This document shows positions 49,531 to 60,140 of a stretch of 64,000 nucleotides of DNA, piece by piece (the first letter of the stretch is position 1; each line of letters opens with the position of its first letter). The notes beneath the pieces are model-generated. The model did not search any database, was not told the origin of the DNA, and saw only the letters and a list, made by a program, of their open reading frames with translations. Origin of the DNA: Tubiluchus corallicola (taxonomy: Eukaryota > Priapulida > Priapulimorpha > Priapulimorphida > Tubiluchidae). The DNA is taken from assembly GCA_030141605.1 (NCBI GenBank), contig JAQGDQ010001080.1, positions 1 through 64,000 on the forward strand, read 5' to 3'. The position numbers and the translations under genes are program-made.

Positions 49531-49893
49531 TCAGGAAATTCGTATCATTAACGGTCTGTTTTGAACTGGCAGTCTGGGAATCCACAACAAACCCTGAACC
49601 GATAGCTGGCTCGTTCAAAGATTCATTCTTGCTAGATTCCAAGTGTTCTTCTTTGTGTTCATCTCTTGCATTGCTCTGAACATCATCTTCAGAGCACATG
49701 GCCCATAAGACAAGCTCTTCCTCACGCTCAACATAAGCTTTGAGTTTGTTTATATGGAAGATGCGGATGTCACATCTTCTGCCTTATCTTATCCACGATA
49801 GTGTATAGACCTTTCCAAACTGAGGACATTTTATCACCCTTTGGCAACCGCAAAACAGACATCAAATGTGCTAATGCCAGCAGCATCGACGTA

Positions 49894-50395
49894 TTATTTT
49901 AGACCTTTCGCCAGACATCTAAACATTTGACGATATGTTTCATCTTTCCGCTTAACTATCGCTCGAAAACGCTCCAAATAAACACCTTCTGACAGAACAT
50001 ATGCTGAAAGTATAGCTTTGCGAACTATGTCATAGTACCGAAGTTCTGTTATGCCGACTTGATGAAAAGCGGCTGCTGCTCTTCCTGACAATGCAGGCCC
50101 TAGAGATGCTGCCCATTGAGAGCGTGGTATCGCATTAGCAGAGGCTGAATGTTCGAAGCGGTCAAGAAATGATTGTATGTCTTCCTCTGCTTCAACAAAG
50201 GCCTTCAGCATTTTAAGCGTTTAACTAGTGGAAGTGCAGGACTAGTGGGCAGTCCAGAAGCTGCTGTTCCAGCTGGTGAGCTAGCCACAAGTTCCAATCC
50301 CAGTTTGCGCATCTTCATGGACTGCAACTGGGTGAATAATTGGGCTGCATTATTGTCCTATTTAGATAAGGTTTCAAACGAAAGATCATGACCGA
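49894..50395 (-). pseudogene. Ty3/Gypsy gag (capsid) region
   Basis: The frame 50,211-49,894 reads EEDIQSFLDRFEHSA, then WAASLGPALSGRAAAAF and later LRYYDIVRKAILSAYVLS. This is the SCAN-related capsid pattern of Gypsy gag proteins (DIExFLxxFE, WAxxLxPxLxGxA). Just upstream in another frame are LFTQLQSMKMRKLGLEL and LPTSPALPLVKRLK, typical of the helical amino part and linker. A one-base shift near 50,205 joins them. A zinc knuckle and protease are not found between 49,530 and 49,890, where the frame is lost. Confidence 0.85.
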
Positions 50396-50574
50396 AGTTG
50401 ATGCTTCATCTGAGGGTGTAGCTTCAGTTAGGCAAGCACCCTGGGAAAACTTGTGCAAACTGGGTCCTTGTTTAGCCGTAATGGACGTCTCCGCTAGGGT
50501 TGCGCTAGGTTTCATTGCCTTTGGCTTCGCACCACCAATTTCAATTCCTTGCCTATTCCTCATTCCATTCCTTG

Positions 50575-50901
50575 CTAACACCCGATTGCCCTGGCCTGAA
50601 CAGCGCCAAGATTAAGTCCTGAGTCAGTATCAGGCATCCCTAAATCTGGATCCTCCCCTGTATCAGCATCGCGGAATCCATCTTCAGACACGCCTGTCTG
50701 TTGTAAAACATTTGCTGTCTCCTGCAGTAAAAGAGTTATTAAATTTAATACTATATTTCGTAAAGAGTTACGAAACTGGTTCTCCAATGCGGTTAACACG
50801 GGCACATCCAAGATCAGATTTGCATCCGAACTTCCCTCCACGTGAAACTCGGTGGGACTGGTCACGTTTTCCGTATATGCGTTGATGGGGTGAAAGTCCA
50901 C
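50575..50901 (-). CDS. 108-codon open frame upstream of Gypsy gag, unknown
   Basis: Second copy of the frame at 13,185-13,511, with Arg for Gly near the end. It stops about 180 bp before the recognisable gag sequence. A neighbouring frame (VLARNGMRNRQG then IEIGGAKPKAMKP) links the two after a shift, which fits a broken gag amino end. Upstream it runs 16 codons to TAA, after a TTATAG that could be a splice acceptor, so a captured host exon is the alternative. No motif supports either. Confidence 0.4.
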   Translation of the reverse strand: MDFHPINAYTENVTSPTEFHVEGSSDANLILDVPVLTALENQFRNSLRNIVLNLITLLLQETANVLQQTGVSEDGFRDADTGEDPDLGMPDTDSGLNLGAVQARAIGC

Positions 50902-51217
50902 GTAATTGACAGTCCGAAATGGCCACTTGGTGCATCGAGCTGCTATAAGTTATTTACCTTTGCAGGTCACTTGAAACATGTCCTAGTTTGATTAGGTCCT
51001 GCAAGGAGTTTATAGAAACTGCTTCTGCTTCATCAGGTCTGCTAAGAAATGTGTGTCCTCACTTTGACCGCATGTACTTGAACCCTAATTGTTTTTACAT
51101 TGTCGGCATGGTACTAGAGAGTTGCGTATGTTTAAATTTACATTAACGTATGGTATGATATCGTGTGTGTGGCTTGGTGGGAATGGCATGTTGTGACTGG
51201 TGTGGTGTGGCGGTTGT

Positions 51218-51377
51218 GATGGGTGTCCGTCGTATGATGGTGGAGTTGTGATGGGTGTCCATGGTATGGTGGTGGAGTTGTGATGGGTGTCCATGGTATG
51301 GTGGTGGAGTTGTGATGGGTGTCCATAGTATGGTGGTGGAGTTGTGATGGGTGTCCATGGTATGATGGTGGAGTTGC
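51218..51377. repeat. 32-bp minisatellite, five units (second locus)
   Basis: GATGGGTGTCC repeats every 32 bp, with the same unit variants in the same order as 13,828-13,987. Confidence 0.95.
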
Positions 51378-51848
51378 GATGGGGAAGGCAGGATGTGGGT
51401 CATGTGGTGTAGGTTACATGTTGCCGTTTGGGTGGTGAGGTGGATGTTTTATGATGTGGGTGATATGGTATGGGTGATGTGACGTCGATTGAGTTGTGAG
51501 TGGTGTGTAGGTTGTAGTTGTGGATTTATGTGCAAAAATCTTTTGTGGGGCTTGGCTAGTTACTACCATTTGCGTACTAAAAATAATAATTATGAAGTAC
51601 ACAACTTAAGATTTAATAAGTTATATAAACAGGAAGAGGAAAAGCGATATACTTAATTATTCAATGAGTAGTTTGAAAATTTCGAACCAACCAAATTGAA
51701 ATTCAGCACAAAGAGAAGTCTACTAAATCTCAGGATTATTATTATTCTCTAGTGTAGCTAATTATTAAACATAATAATTATTGCAATGAAGACATTGTCC
51801 CAACCTGAAGACGTTGTGTTTACAAGAAAAATTCGTTGCTTTTGCTAT

Positions 51849-53460
51849 CATGTTCAACATTCTCCCTTACTGATTGGTACAGAAGTAGATTATACAAGCT
51901 ACTCGCCATTTTATTCAATTTACGTTTGTGTGACAAGTGTCAAGTAAACCTAGAAGAAATGGACTGTGTGAGCATTACGATTAAACGTCGTTTTTTACAT
52001 TTAGATCTAATGATAATTCTACAACATACAAATCTTTGGTCTGCACAGAGACTAGATAAGTTTAAATAGCCATAACACTATTAAACAGAATTTTTTGTAA
52101 ACAATTTGCGGACCGATTGATGACCATTACAAATTATGCATGTCTTGCATGAATGACTCGTGATACGTGGTGTTCATAGTTTTGATTTCGAGCATGGTTT
52201 TGATTTTTTGTTGGCTTCATTTACCATGCGATCCTGTGGATGGAGGATGTTTCAAACGACAATTCACTAATTGGCATAATGCGGCTTAGTCACTTCTGGC
52301 AGTTCAGTAGCTCATTTTACAGAGTTGCCCATCATAATCAACCAGATTTCATCACATAACAATCTCTGCTTTATGACACTTTTTTTCAACATCATAATTG
52401 TTTTCAATATATTATAATTTCAGAAACAAATTAATGTGTAGCAAGATTATAGTTCTGATCTTGTGAAGAAGAAATATCAGATTGTGTAAACATGGATTTA
52501 TCATCCAACAAAATTTTTGAACAAGCAAAGAGATTTTACCAATATTTAACATTCCTTCAAAACTGTTCAACACAAAAAGCTTTCAAATCTAAGTTGCAAC
52601 AATATTTATCTAAGGCGAATCATTGTTTGTGTTAAGATCAGAAAAATTTTAGTATTTTACTTTAAAAATTTGTAAGTTAGCCCGGGGGGCCAGGGAAAGT
52701 ATTAAGAAAATATAGTAGAGTGTTTACACACTTGAATTTCAAAAGTCTGCATTCAACACCTGGGAAAGAGTTAAGAAATTACAACAGAGAAATTACGGAC
52801 AGGCTGCTGCAATCTAGTAAAATTATCAAAAGCTTTTGTACAAAGGAGTGTGATTCAATACCACTCCTCATGCTCAACAGCACCCTGCAAAGAGAGTAGA
52901 GGTAATTTCACTCTTTCTTGAAAAGTTTTGCTGAAAATCAAGATGGTTCGATACCCTCGTTATTGAACTGCTCATTAAACTTGCCAACTTTTTCATTACA
53001 ACTAGTTAAGACAAGCTTTCTATTCTGATGTAACAGACATCAACAGCCATGTCATTAACATTATTTATTTGAACGACGGTACAAATTTTCAAATTCAGGT
53101 TTAATTCTGACTTTAAACGTGTCTAAATGGCTTTTTCTGAGCTCTTAACAAAATTTTCTCACATTGTAAAATTCGTGTGTAAATCAACCAAACCTAAAAA
53201 CACCAAGGAGGAGGCGGGAAGATATATCTGACTGTGTAAACATTTTACATTGAACAACTTGAGAGATTTCACAAATACTTAATATTGCTTCAAAAGCTTT
53301 CCTACAAAGAGCTTTTCAATCCAAAATGCCGCGATATTTATCTTAGTAGGCGCCTGGGAAAGAGTTAAGCAAATAAGGTAGAGTGTTTACACACTTGAAT
53401 TTCAAAGGTCTGCATTCCACACCTAGGAAAGATTTAATAAAGAAAGCAGAGCAAATACAG
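51849..53460. repeat. Diverged continuation, plus s7 units
   Basis: Homologous to 14,459-15,970 up to about 53,170, with deletions such as the loss of TATACCTG at 51,849. From 53,220 to 53,450 a further s7-like piece follows (ATCTGACTGTGTAAACATTTTA, GGGAAAGAGTTAAGCAAATA, CTGCATTCCACACCT). Confidence 0.7.
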
Positions 53461-54117
53461 ACAAGACTAATAATAGCCTACGCTACAACATAGCCTACAC
53501 TAAAATTGACAAAATCTTTTCTAGAAAGAAGTGTGAAGCAATAACCATTTCTTATTATTGCCTCAATAAGTATTGCGTATGTCTTAGTGTCACTTTCTGC
53601 ACAGGAGAAACTTTAAGCTTCAAAATACCAACATTCATTTAAATTCTTCGTAATTAATTCACAATAACTAATCAAGTAAGACAAAACACGTCGCGTTTTT
53701 CTACATGGACAAATTATAACCCACCATAGCAGTTGTAGACAAATAACAATTTGAGCAGATAAGCCGTATGCATACATTCTCATGAGGATTAAACCGTGAA
53801 CTTATGATTTATAGACACTGATTCGCATCAAGAAGTTTGCAAAAATATTTATCAAAATCACACCCAATAAAAGCACCTTCAAATTTAATACGTCTATATT
53901 TTGTTTAAAACATGGATGAATAGTTTTACTTGTTAAACTGTGAAAAAGTAATTTACCAGATTTCAGAATTCTTAAGTAAACTAGTCACACCCTGTTTACT
54001 GTTTAAATACTGGAAAGAATGAGCTGAAGGACAGAGAATATTATCAATAGTCTACAGAAGTTTTGTTTGGTTAAACTGCCACCCTGGAACTCACAGGGAA
54101 AGAGTTAAGAAGAGACG
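53461..54117. other. No gene recognised
   Basis: AT-rich, with a trace of the exon-like segment near 53,680-53,720 and a final GGGAAAGAGTTAAGAAG word of the 70-bp family at 54,098. The LINE fragment begins right after. Confidence 0.55.
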
Positions 54118-54171
54118 CATGTGGGTAGCATGATTTAATAAATTTCAATTGAAATCACCTGTAATAATTAA
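54118..54171 (-). pseudogene. Distal fragment of the interrupted LINE endonuclease
   Basis: Read on the minus strand from the TTAA, the sequence gives LIITGDFN, a stop in place of the usual Trp or similar, then NLLNHATH. GDFN is the conserved catalytic motif of the AP-type endonuclease in L2/CR1-type LINEs and follows naturally after the QSKHL ending at 59,590. Thus it is the continuation of the LINE whose remainder lies at 59,583-63,155. The LINE is cut off at about 54,118 by unrelated repeat DNA. Confidence 0.85.
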
Positions 54172-54685
54172 GAGTCATTCCATGAGAAAATCAGCAAAAT
54201 GGTGGAAGGTGACAAATCACCGATTTTGTTCATATTCACAGGGTTTGATGGTCCCCCCAGATGTACCCCACAGCCAAAATATTAGATTTCAGAAATTAGC
54301 CGTTTCTGAGAAAAGCCGCCATTTTGATTTTTTTCGGATTTTGGCCATTTTGGCGTAAAAAATTGCCCATTATTTCTCACGTTATTACAGACAGTAAATG
54401 AGCGATCCAGCACTAGTTAATTGGTGATATATATAGTAGGGGTCTTACCCTACCGTACCATTATCGTTGCCAAATTGAACCTCCTTTTCAGTTGGTGTCA
54501 TCAGATTGCAAAAGATACGTGTCTGCTGCTGAATTTAGACGCCATTTTGAAATTCCCATAACTCCACTGGGGCGAGTATTGGGGGACTAATCAATATATT
54601 TTTATTTGCAGCTTGACTAGTCCTACAAATGCGTGAAATAAAATTTTGGCCAGCGATCTCACAAGAGTCCAGAATTTTTAGCCAA
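54172..54685 (+). repeat. Left terminal inverted repeat
   Basis: Matches the reverse complement of 59,075-59,582: GTGGAAGGTGACAAATCACC, CAGATGTACCCCACAGCC, TTTTTTTCGGATTTTGGCCA, TAGGGGTCTT.CCCTA and AAATAAAATTTTGGCCAGC-like words in order. The two arms have diverged from each other, so the insertion is not recent. Confidence 0.9.
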
Positions 54686-55264
54686 AGTTGCTCTTTTTTG
54701 CCATTTTCACAACCTTGAAATATATTTAGCTATTCGCCGTTGGATGACGGTGTTGCCATTAGAATCGATACAAAGTGCAGCAACGTCAATGTTTATAGTA
54801 GTAATGGACTGGCTTTAGATGTCTGGGCACTCGTAGCAACCAGGCCCCTCATCAGGGGGCCACAATCCCTTCGAAGGGCCCCTGTGACGATTACAACATA
54901 GTGATTTTTATAATCTGTATAAAGCACGGTATAGTTTCATGTACATAATAACAGTTTCGTGTACAGGTGTTCGGGCTATATACCTATGGCCCGTGGCTCA
55001 ATGCGGACAAGGCGAGGCAAGGCACTATTTGTGAAATTGTGTTGAAACCGCCACAAGCATCGAATATAACATGTTGCGAGCCAATTTTTAAAACGCGCAC
55101 AGCTTTGTGTGGTCTTGTATTCAACAGGCGAATAGTTGTCAGTCCCTGATATTTTTCCTCAAATCAATTCGAGTTAATAGTTAGTTAGTTGGGCCAGTAC
55201 GACCCTGCCTCGGCCGTTACATACTAATTCCGACTCTGTGCAACGTATGTTTCAAGCCATTCGC

Positions 55265-55482
55265 TCACATTGTATTTAACCGCCAGGTTTCCACCGTCTC
55301 GTAAAGATGTACGCATATACACCGACTACCATATTCAACAACAAATTCTTTACGTCCACGACTATTTTTTATTCGCCAATATTCAATGAAAAGTCGCACT
55401 GTAGTAAATAATAATAAGCTAATAATTGATAATACATACAGTAAGCTGCTACTGTGTGTTGCTATGGTAACCTCCTTATCAA
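55265..55482 (-). other. Open frame inside the TTAA element, unknown
   Basis: About 70 codons, including IEYWRIKNSRGRKEFVVEYG, followed by SRCICVHLYETVETW. It is not low complexity and is better balanced than most frames here. I do not recognise a transposase domain. It may be a remnant of the element's own gene or a chance frame. Confidence 0.25.
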
Positions 55483-55803
55483 AAGAGACACAGAGAGACA
55501 CAGAGAGACAAAGAGAGGCAGAGAGACAGAGGCAGAGAGACAGAGGGAGTCACAGAGAGACACAGAGAGACAGAAACAGAGAGAGACACAGAGAGACAGA
55601 GAGAGACACAGAGACACACAGAGAGACAGAGAGAGACACAGAGAGATAGATAGAGACACAGAGACACACAGAGAGACAGAGAGAGACACAGAGAGATAGA
55701 TAGAGACACAGAGAGACACAGAGAGAGACAGAGAGAGACAAAGAGAGACACAGAGAGACACAGAGAGACAGAGAGAGAGACAAACTGAGACAGAGAGAGA
55801 CAC

Positions 55804-55872
<69 letters not shown>

Positions 55873-55974
55873 GACACAGAGAGACACAGAGAGACAGAGA
55901 GAGACACAGAGAGACAGAGAGAGACACAGAATGACAGAGAGAGACAGAGAGACAGACAGAGACAGAGACAGAGA
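55483..55974. repeat. GA/GACA-rich microsatellite, part 1
   Basis: About 490 bp of imperfect GAGACA and CAGAGA words with a pure (GA)n core at about 55,819-55,862. The purine-rich strand is the plus strand. Frames of Ser/Leu/Val or Arg/Glu/Thr on both strands are artefacts. Confidence 0.97.
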
Positions 55975-57913
55975 TTATTATTATTATAACTCTATTTTAC
56001 TATATATATTAACATAAATACATACATAATATACATAAATTCCCTCTATTTGCAGGGACGAGTATGAGCACTATTATAATAAGTTTGAAAATAATTACAA
56101 TTGTCCCTTTTAATATCACTGGTGACATTGATAACAGCAAAACATTTATATAGAAAAACATATCAATAACTACAAGCAACATAGCTAGCTTTACATTTAA
56201 ATTTATATTTACATAATTTTACGAATAACTCTTACTTTAATATATTCACTGACGGGTAGCAATCTAATTATATAAAATGACAGTAACTACACTTCACATT
56301 TTTAAAAATAAATTCCACGTTTTTTCGGCTATATTTTCCTCTTTAGCATTTTTAACAATTTCTACAAACGCATTAATAGCATTTCTACTTCTTATTCTGT
56401 ATATATCTTTAAGTTGCCTAGATGGAAGTGCAGTTTCAAGTTTCCTTCTGAGTTCGTCTTTTATTAGAGGACAGTTAAAAATTATATGTTTGGCTGTTTG
56501 CATTGCATTTACACATATCAGTTTCTATCAGACCGATTCTATTGCTAAATTCATTACAACCTCTCCCTAATAATGAGTTGAAAGCAATGGTTTCAATAAC
56601 ACGTTCATTTTTTGTTATTTGCAGATCTAAAGGTTTTGCGCAAACTTTAACTTCTTCAAAAGGGTTTCCAGCTAACTGGTTGCAATGCAACAGTTTTCTT
56701 TTCCATTATTAGAGGACAGTTAAAAATTATATGTTTGGCTGTTTGCATTGCATTTACACATATCAGTTTCTATCAGACCGATTCTATTGCTAAATTCATT
56801 ACAACCTCTCCCTAATAATGAGTTGAAAGCAATGGTTTCAATAACACGTTCATTTTTTGTTATTTGCAGATCTAAAGGTTTTGCGCAAACTTTAACTTCT
56901 TCAAAAGGGTTTCCAGCTAACTGGTTGCAATGCAACAGTTTTCTTTTCCATAGAAACGTCTTTTTGACATTCTTTCTTTGTGTATTTTAAATTGTCTTGT
57001 GGAATTGACTGTAACATTTCATTTCGATTTGCGTTCAGACCTTTAATGGTTTTTAAGAATAATCTAGTCTTATTTAGGTGTTCTGCCAGGAAATGGTTCC
57101 AATATTCAGCACTGATGTAATTCTCATCCGCCTTAATTAGTTCTTTTCTGACTAAGTCATCTGCAGGTAAAGTAAGTAATTTCAAAACTGACTTAACAGA
57201 TAAAACAGAATAAATAACATCCATTGATGGTAGTCCTGTAATTAATTAACTTTCAATTTTTGGAGGATTAAAACCTACTCCTGTTGCCGTTTTTAACACA
57301 TCATATAGTATATCGTCAAAAGCCGTGATGTTCTTTGCTAACCAAGCTATCGAGGCGTACAAAATCGTTGGAAGTACCATGATATTAAAAAGTCTCAAAA
57401 TTGTCTTCATATGCAAACCTTTGTGCCGGAAACAAAACTGCTTTATCTGGTGCCATGTTTTCCACGCCTTTTTCCTGGTATCTAGCACGTGAGCGTTAAA
57501 ATCTAATTGATTGTCCACTGTGACACCCAGCACTCTGCTTTTTCTTACATAATCAATAGGATTATTTCCAAATTTGAGGTTTGGTGGGTCTGGTTCCCAA
57601 TTCAAAATTTTTGAGTTCTTGTACAAAATGGCTTCAGTTTTGTTTTTGGCACAGTTTATGTTCATCCGCCACTTCTTACACCAAGTGTACAGTTTATCAC
57701 AACATTTTTGTGCTTTTAAGTAACATACGTAGTTTGTGTCAGCTGTGATTAGCAAAGAACCATCATCTGCATATTTAAATTTTTCACAGCATACTTCATC
57801 ATCTATTGATTCAAACATGTCAATGACATACAACAAAAACAGTAATGGTGACAAAACGGAACCTTGTGGGAGACCCAACTGACAATTGTACTTTGGAGAT
57901 GTATAGACCATTA
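55975..57913 (-). pseudogene. 5'-truncated LINE: reverse transcriptase and C-terminal zinc knuckle
   Basis: The reading begins abruptly at the microsatellite with VYTSPKYNCQLGLPQGSVLS, then PLLFLLY, the catalytic FKYADDGSLL, KWRMNINCAKNKTE of the thumb and SRVLGVTVDNQLDFNAHV. One in-frame TAA (57,243-57,245) precedes IYSVLSVKSVLKLL. The C-terminus has CKCNANSQTAKHIIFNCP, a CCHC-like knuckle found in several LINE groups such as I, Jockey, R1 and Tx1. A 245-bp tandem duplication interrupts the C-terminal part. At the 3' end an (ATA)-type tail runs into GA/CT repeats. The endonuclease and fingers are missing. The clade is not decided. Confidence 0.9.
56462..56951. repeat. 245-bp tandem duplication within the LINE
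   Basis: ATTAGAGGACAG starts at 56,463 and 56,708. The two units look identical over their full 245 bp, giving two copies of the same 71-residue peptide. 245 is not a multiple of three, so the frame is broken. The lack of differences suggests a recent event or an assembly error. Confidence 0.95.
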
Positions 57914-57991
57914 AGAGACAGAGAGAGACACAGAGAGACAGAGAGAGAGACAGAGAGAGGCACAGAGAGACAGAGAGAGACAGGGACAGAA

Positions 57992-58062
<71 letters not shown>

Positions 58063-58068
58063 CAGAGA
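57914..58068. repeat. GA/GACA-rich microsatellite, part 2
   Basis: About 155 bp of the same words and same strand polarity as parts 1 and 3, including a pure (GA)n run of about 55 bp. It ends in GATTCAGATTCAGATT, which is the 3' tail of the next LINE copy. Confidence 0.97.
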
Positions 58069-58580
58069 TTCAGATTCAGATTCAATATTTTATTTCAAAC
58101 TTCGCAAAGTTCATAAACACATCACAAATTAATACATATAATACAATAAATCATGAAACACAACAATAACACAGATAACAATTAACTATATAAGAAACTA
58201 CGCCAATGACATCTAATTGCAGAAGTAAAGTTTACGTCACTGTTTAAAATGTTTTTGCATATAAAATTTTCACTCTTATTTAGCCTGACATATAAACTAT
58301 ATGCACATTTTCTGTGAATCACATCAAAATAAATAATATTAAGTCTAGTAGAAATATATCTTGCACTGGTATCATATGAAAAGTTAAAAAGCTTTCTTGT
58401 TGATACATTATATGCAACCTTGAGTTTGCTGAGATTGTAAGAATAAAAATGTCTCCAAGTGGACATACAATAAAAAGTAGTGCAGTAAGCATTAAACAAT
58501 TGTCTCTTCACGTTAACTGAACAGTGAGTAAATTTCATGAGTAATTTATTTGCTCTACCATAGTAAATTGAACATTGCCA
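58069..58580 (-). pseudogene. 5'-truncated LINE, C-terminal fragment, L2/CR1/Rex1-like
   Basis: Starting next to microsatellite part 3, the minus strand reads YGRANKLLMKFTHCSVNVKR, then QLFNAYCTTFYC, later LSKLKVAYNVSTRKLFNFS and finally HWRSFLYS and a stop at about 58,182. The pattern of ANxLxxxF..C, VKxxLFxxYC..xY and KLxVAYN is typical of the C-terminal domain of L2/CR1/Rex1-type ORF2 proteins. About 100 bp of 3' untranslated DNA follows, ending in repeated TTCAGA/TCTGAA. It belongs to a different LINE family from the neighbouring copy. Confidence 0.85.
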
Positions 58581-58689
58581 CAGAGAGACACAGAGATACA
58601 GAGACAGAGAGAGACACAGAGAGACAGAGAGAGACAGAAAGAGACAGAGACAGAGAGAAACACAGAGAGACAGAGAGAGACACAGAGAG

Positions 58690-58784
<95 letters not shown>

Positions 58785-59000
58785 GACAGAGACAGAGAGA
58801 GACAGAGAGAGACACGGAGAGACAGAGAGAGACTCAGAGAGACAGAGAGAGACTCAGAGAGACAGAGAGAGACACAGAGAGACACAGAGAGAGACACAGA
58901 GAGACAGAGAGACAGGAAGAGACAGAGAGAGACAAAGAGAGAGACACAGAGAGACAGAGAGAGACACAGAGAGACAGAGAGACACACAGAGAGACAGAAA
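58581..59000. repeat. GA/GACA-rich microsatellite, part 3
   Basis: About 420 bp, with a pure (GA)n core of about 80 bp near 58,700-58,780. Together with parts 1 and 2 it would make one array of about 1.07 kb if the two LINE copies were removed. Confidence 0.97.
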
Positions 59001-59074
59001 CTGTAATTTATCGTTTCTTTTTGAAATTTTCATGTTTTTTTATTCAGAATTATGAATAATTCGTACTAATTTTT

Positions 59075-59582
59075 TTCCGATTTAGGTCACATTCAAGATC
59101 GAATCTCGCCAGGTTATGGACGAGCTGGCCAAAATTTTATTAATGATATAAGTATGCCCGGTCAAGCTGTATATAAACATATATTAATTATATTTCAAAT
59201 GTGTCATTCAGACTGTAGCAGACACGCATCTTTCATGAGCTCATGATACCTACTGAAAGAGAATCTCAATTCATCAAACTCAATGTGACAATAGGGCAAG
59301 ACCCCTATTATATATACCACCCAGCAACTAGTCCTGGGTCATTCATTTACTGCCTGTAATGATGTGACAAATATAGTTCATTTTTTTACGTCAAATTGGC
59401 CAAAATCCGAAAAAAATCAAAATGGCGGCCTATCTCCGAAACGTCTCATTTTTGATATCTAATATTTTGGCTGTGGGGTACATCTGAGGGGATCATCCAA
59501 CACTGTGAATGTGAACAGAATCGGTGATTTGTCACCTTCCACTATTTTTTGACTTTTGCATGGTTTTCTCGCGGAATGACTC
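59075..59582 (-). repeat. Right terminal inverted repeat
   Basis: Partner of the left repeat, including the ATATATA..AGGGGTCTTGCCC region and an inner AAAATTTTGGCCAGCTCG word near 59,130. Confidence 0.9.
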
Positions 59583-60140
59583 TTAAGTGTTTAGATTGGC
59601 AAGTTAATGAATTGATTATTGTTGTAAGTTTGTCAATAAACGTTACAAGATTTTCACCTGGTTGATAAATAACGCCTATTATAATATTTTTAGTTTGATC
59701 ACAAATAATCTCTATAAATAATGATTCAATATGTTTATCAGATAAATTATACTGCCTCAAAACAGTGAAAGCTAATTCCTGGGAAATAAATATGGCAACA
59801 CCACCACCAGCTTTATGTGTACGGTTATTGTATGCTAATTTGCATCCTGGTAAGTTACATAATATGCCATGTTCCTCAGCTGACCATGATTCAATTAACG
59901 CAATATTTGAATATTTAATATTGAGTAATTGAAGATAAATACATAAATGGTCATAATTTTTTTGTAAACTACGCACATTTGAATGTAAAACGGACAAAGG
60001 AGATTAAATTGTTAATTAGAGAGTTGAATGTTGGTCATCAAAGTATTTGCTGGCTTTAATACTATTTAGTCCGTTAAAATAATGTTGATCTGGATCCAGA
60101 TCAGTAATGGGCAAAGAGTCGAAATGTCGAAATTGAAATT
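59583..60140 (-). pseudogene. LINE ORF2: linker and endonuclease, interrupted
   Basis: From about 60,125 the minus strand reads LPITDLDPDQHYFNGLN, then SVLHSNVRSLQKNYDHL (start of the AP-type endonuclease), IALIESW with the catalytic Glu of the ETW motif, AGGGVAIFISQELAF and IIIGVIYQPG, and reaches QSKHL at 59,583, where the TTAA element is inserted. The continuation is at 54,171-54,118. The linker is in a different frame from the PHD part upstream and there are stops before the endonuclease. The arrangement is typical of L2/CR1-type elements. Confidence 0.9.

Larger units (their letters stand above)
50487..51848. repeat. 1.36-kb tract nearly identical to 13,097-14,458
   Basis: See the partner entry. 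Here the left edge lies within the Gypsy-associated reading and not at the element's edge, so this locus looks like the more complete arrangement and 13.1 kb the truncated one. Confidence 0.93.
54172..59582. mobile_element. 5.4-kb DNA transposon-like element, TTAA target, long inverted repeats
   Basis: The two ends are GAGTCATTCC and GGAATGACTC, each flanked by TTAA (54,168-54,171 and 59,583-59,586). Inverted similarity extends about 510 bp inward, with indels. TTAA target duplication is characteristic of the piggyBac and Kolobok superfamilies; long terminal repeats fit Kolobok better, but no transposase is recognisable inside. The interior holds about 800 bp of unassigned DNA (54,690-55,482), GA/GACA microsatellites and two LINE insertions. 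It is most likely a non-autonomous element. The removal test (joining the LINE across the element with one TTAA) gives a sensible endonuclease reading, which confirms the boundaries. Confidence 0.9.

Noticed and set aside
54967-55149. 60-codon frame as the transposase of the TTAA element
   Set aside because: Too short, no DDE or zinc-finger pattern, and no supporting frame nearby.
55462-55927. Long Ser/Leu/Val-rich and Arg/Glu/Thr-rich reading frames over 100 codons
   Set aside because: They are translations of the GA/GACA microsatellite in all frames, as at 58,535-59,059, and carry no gene information.
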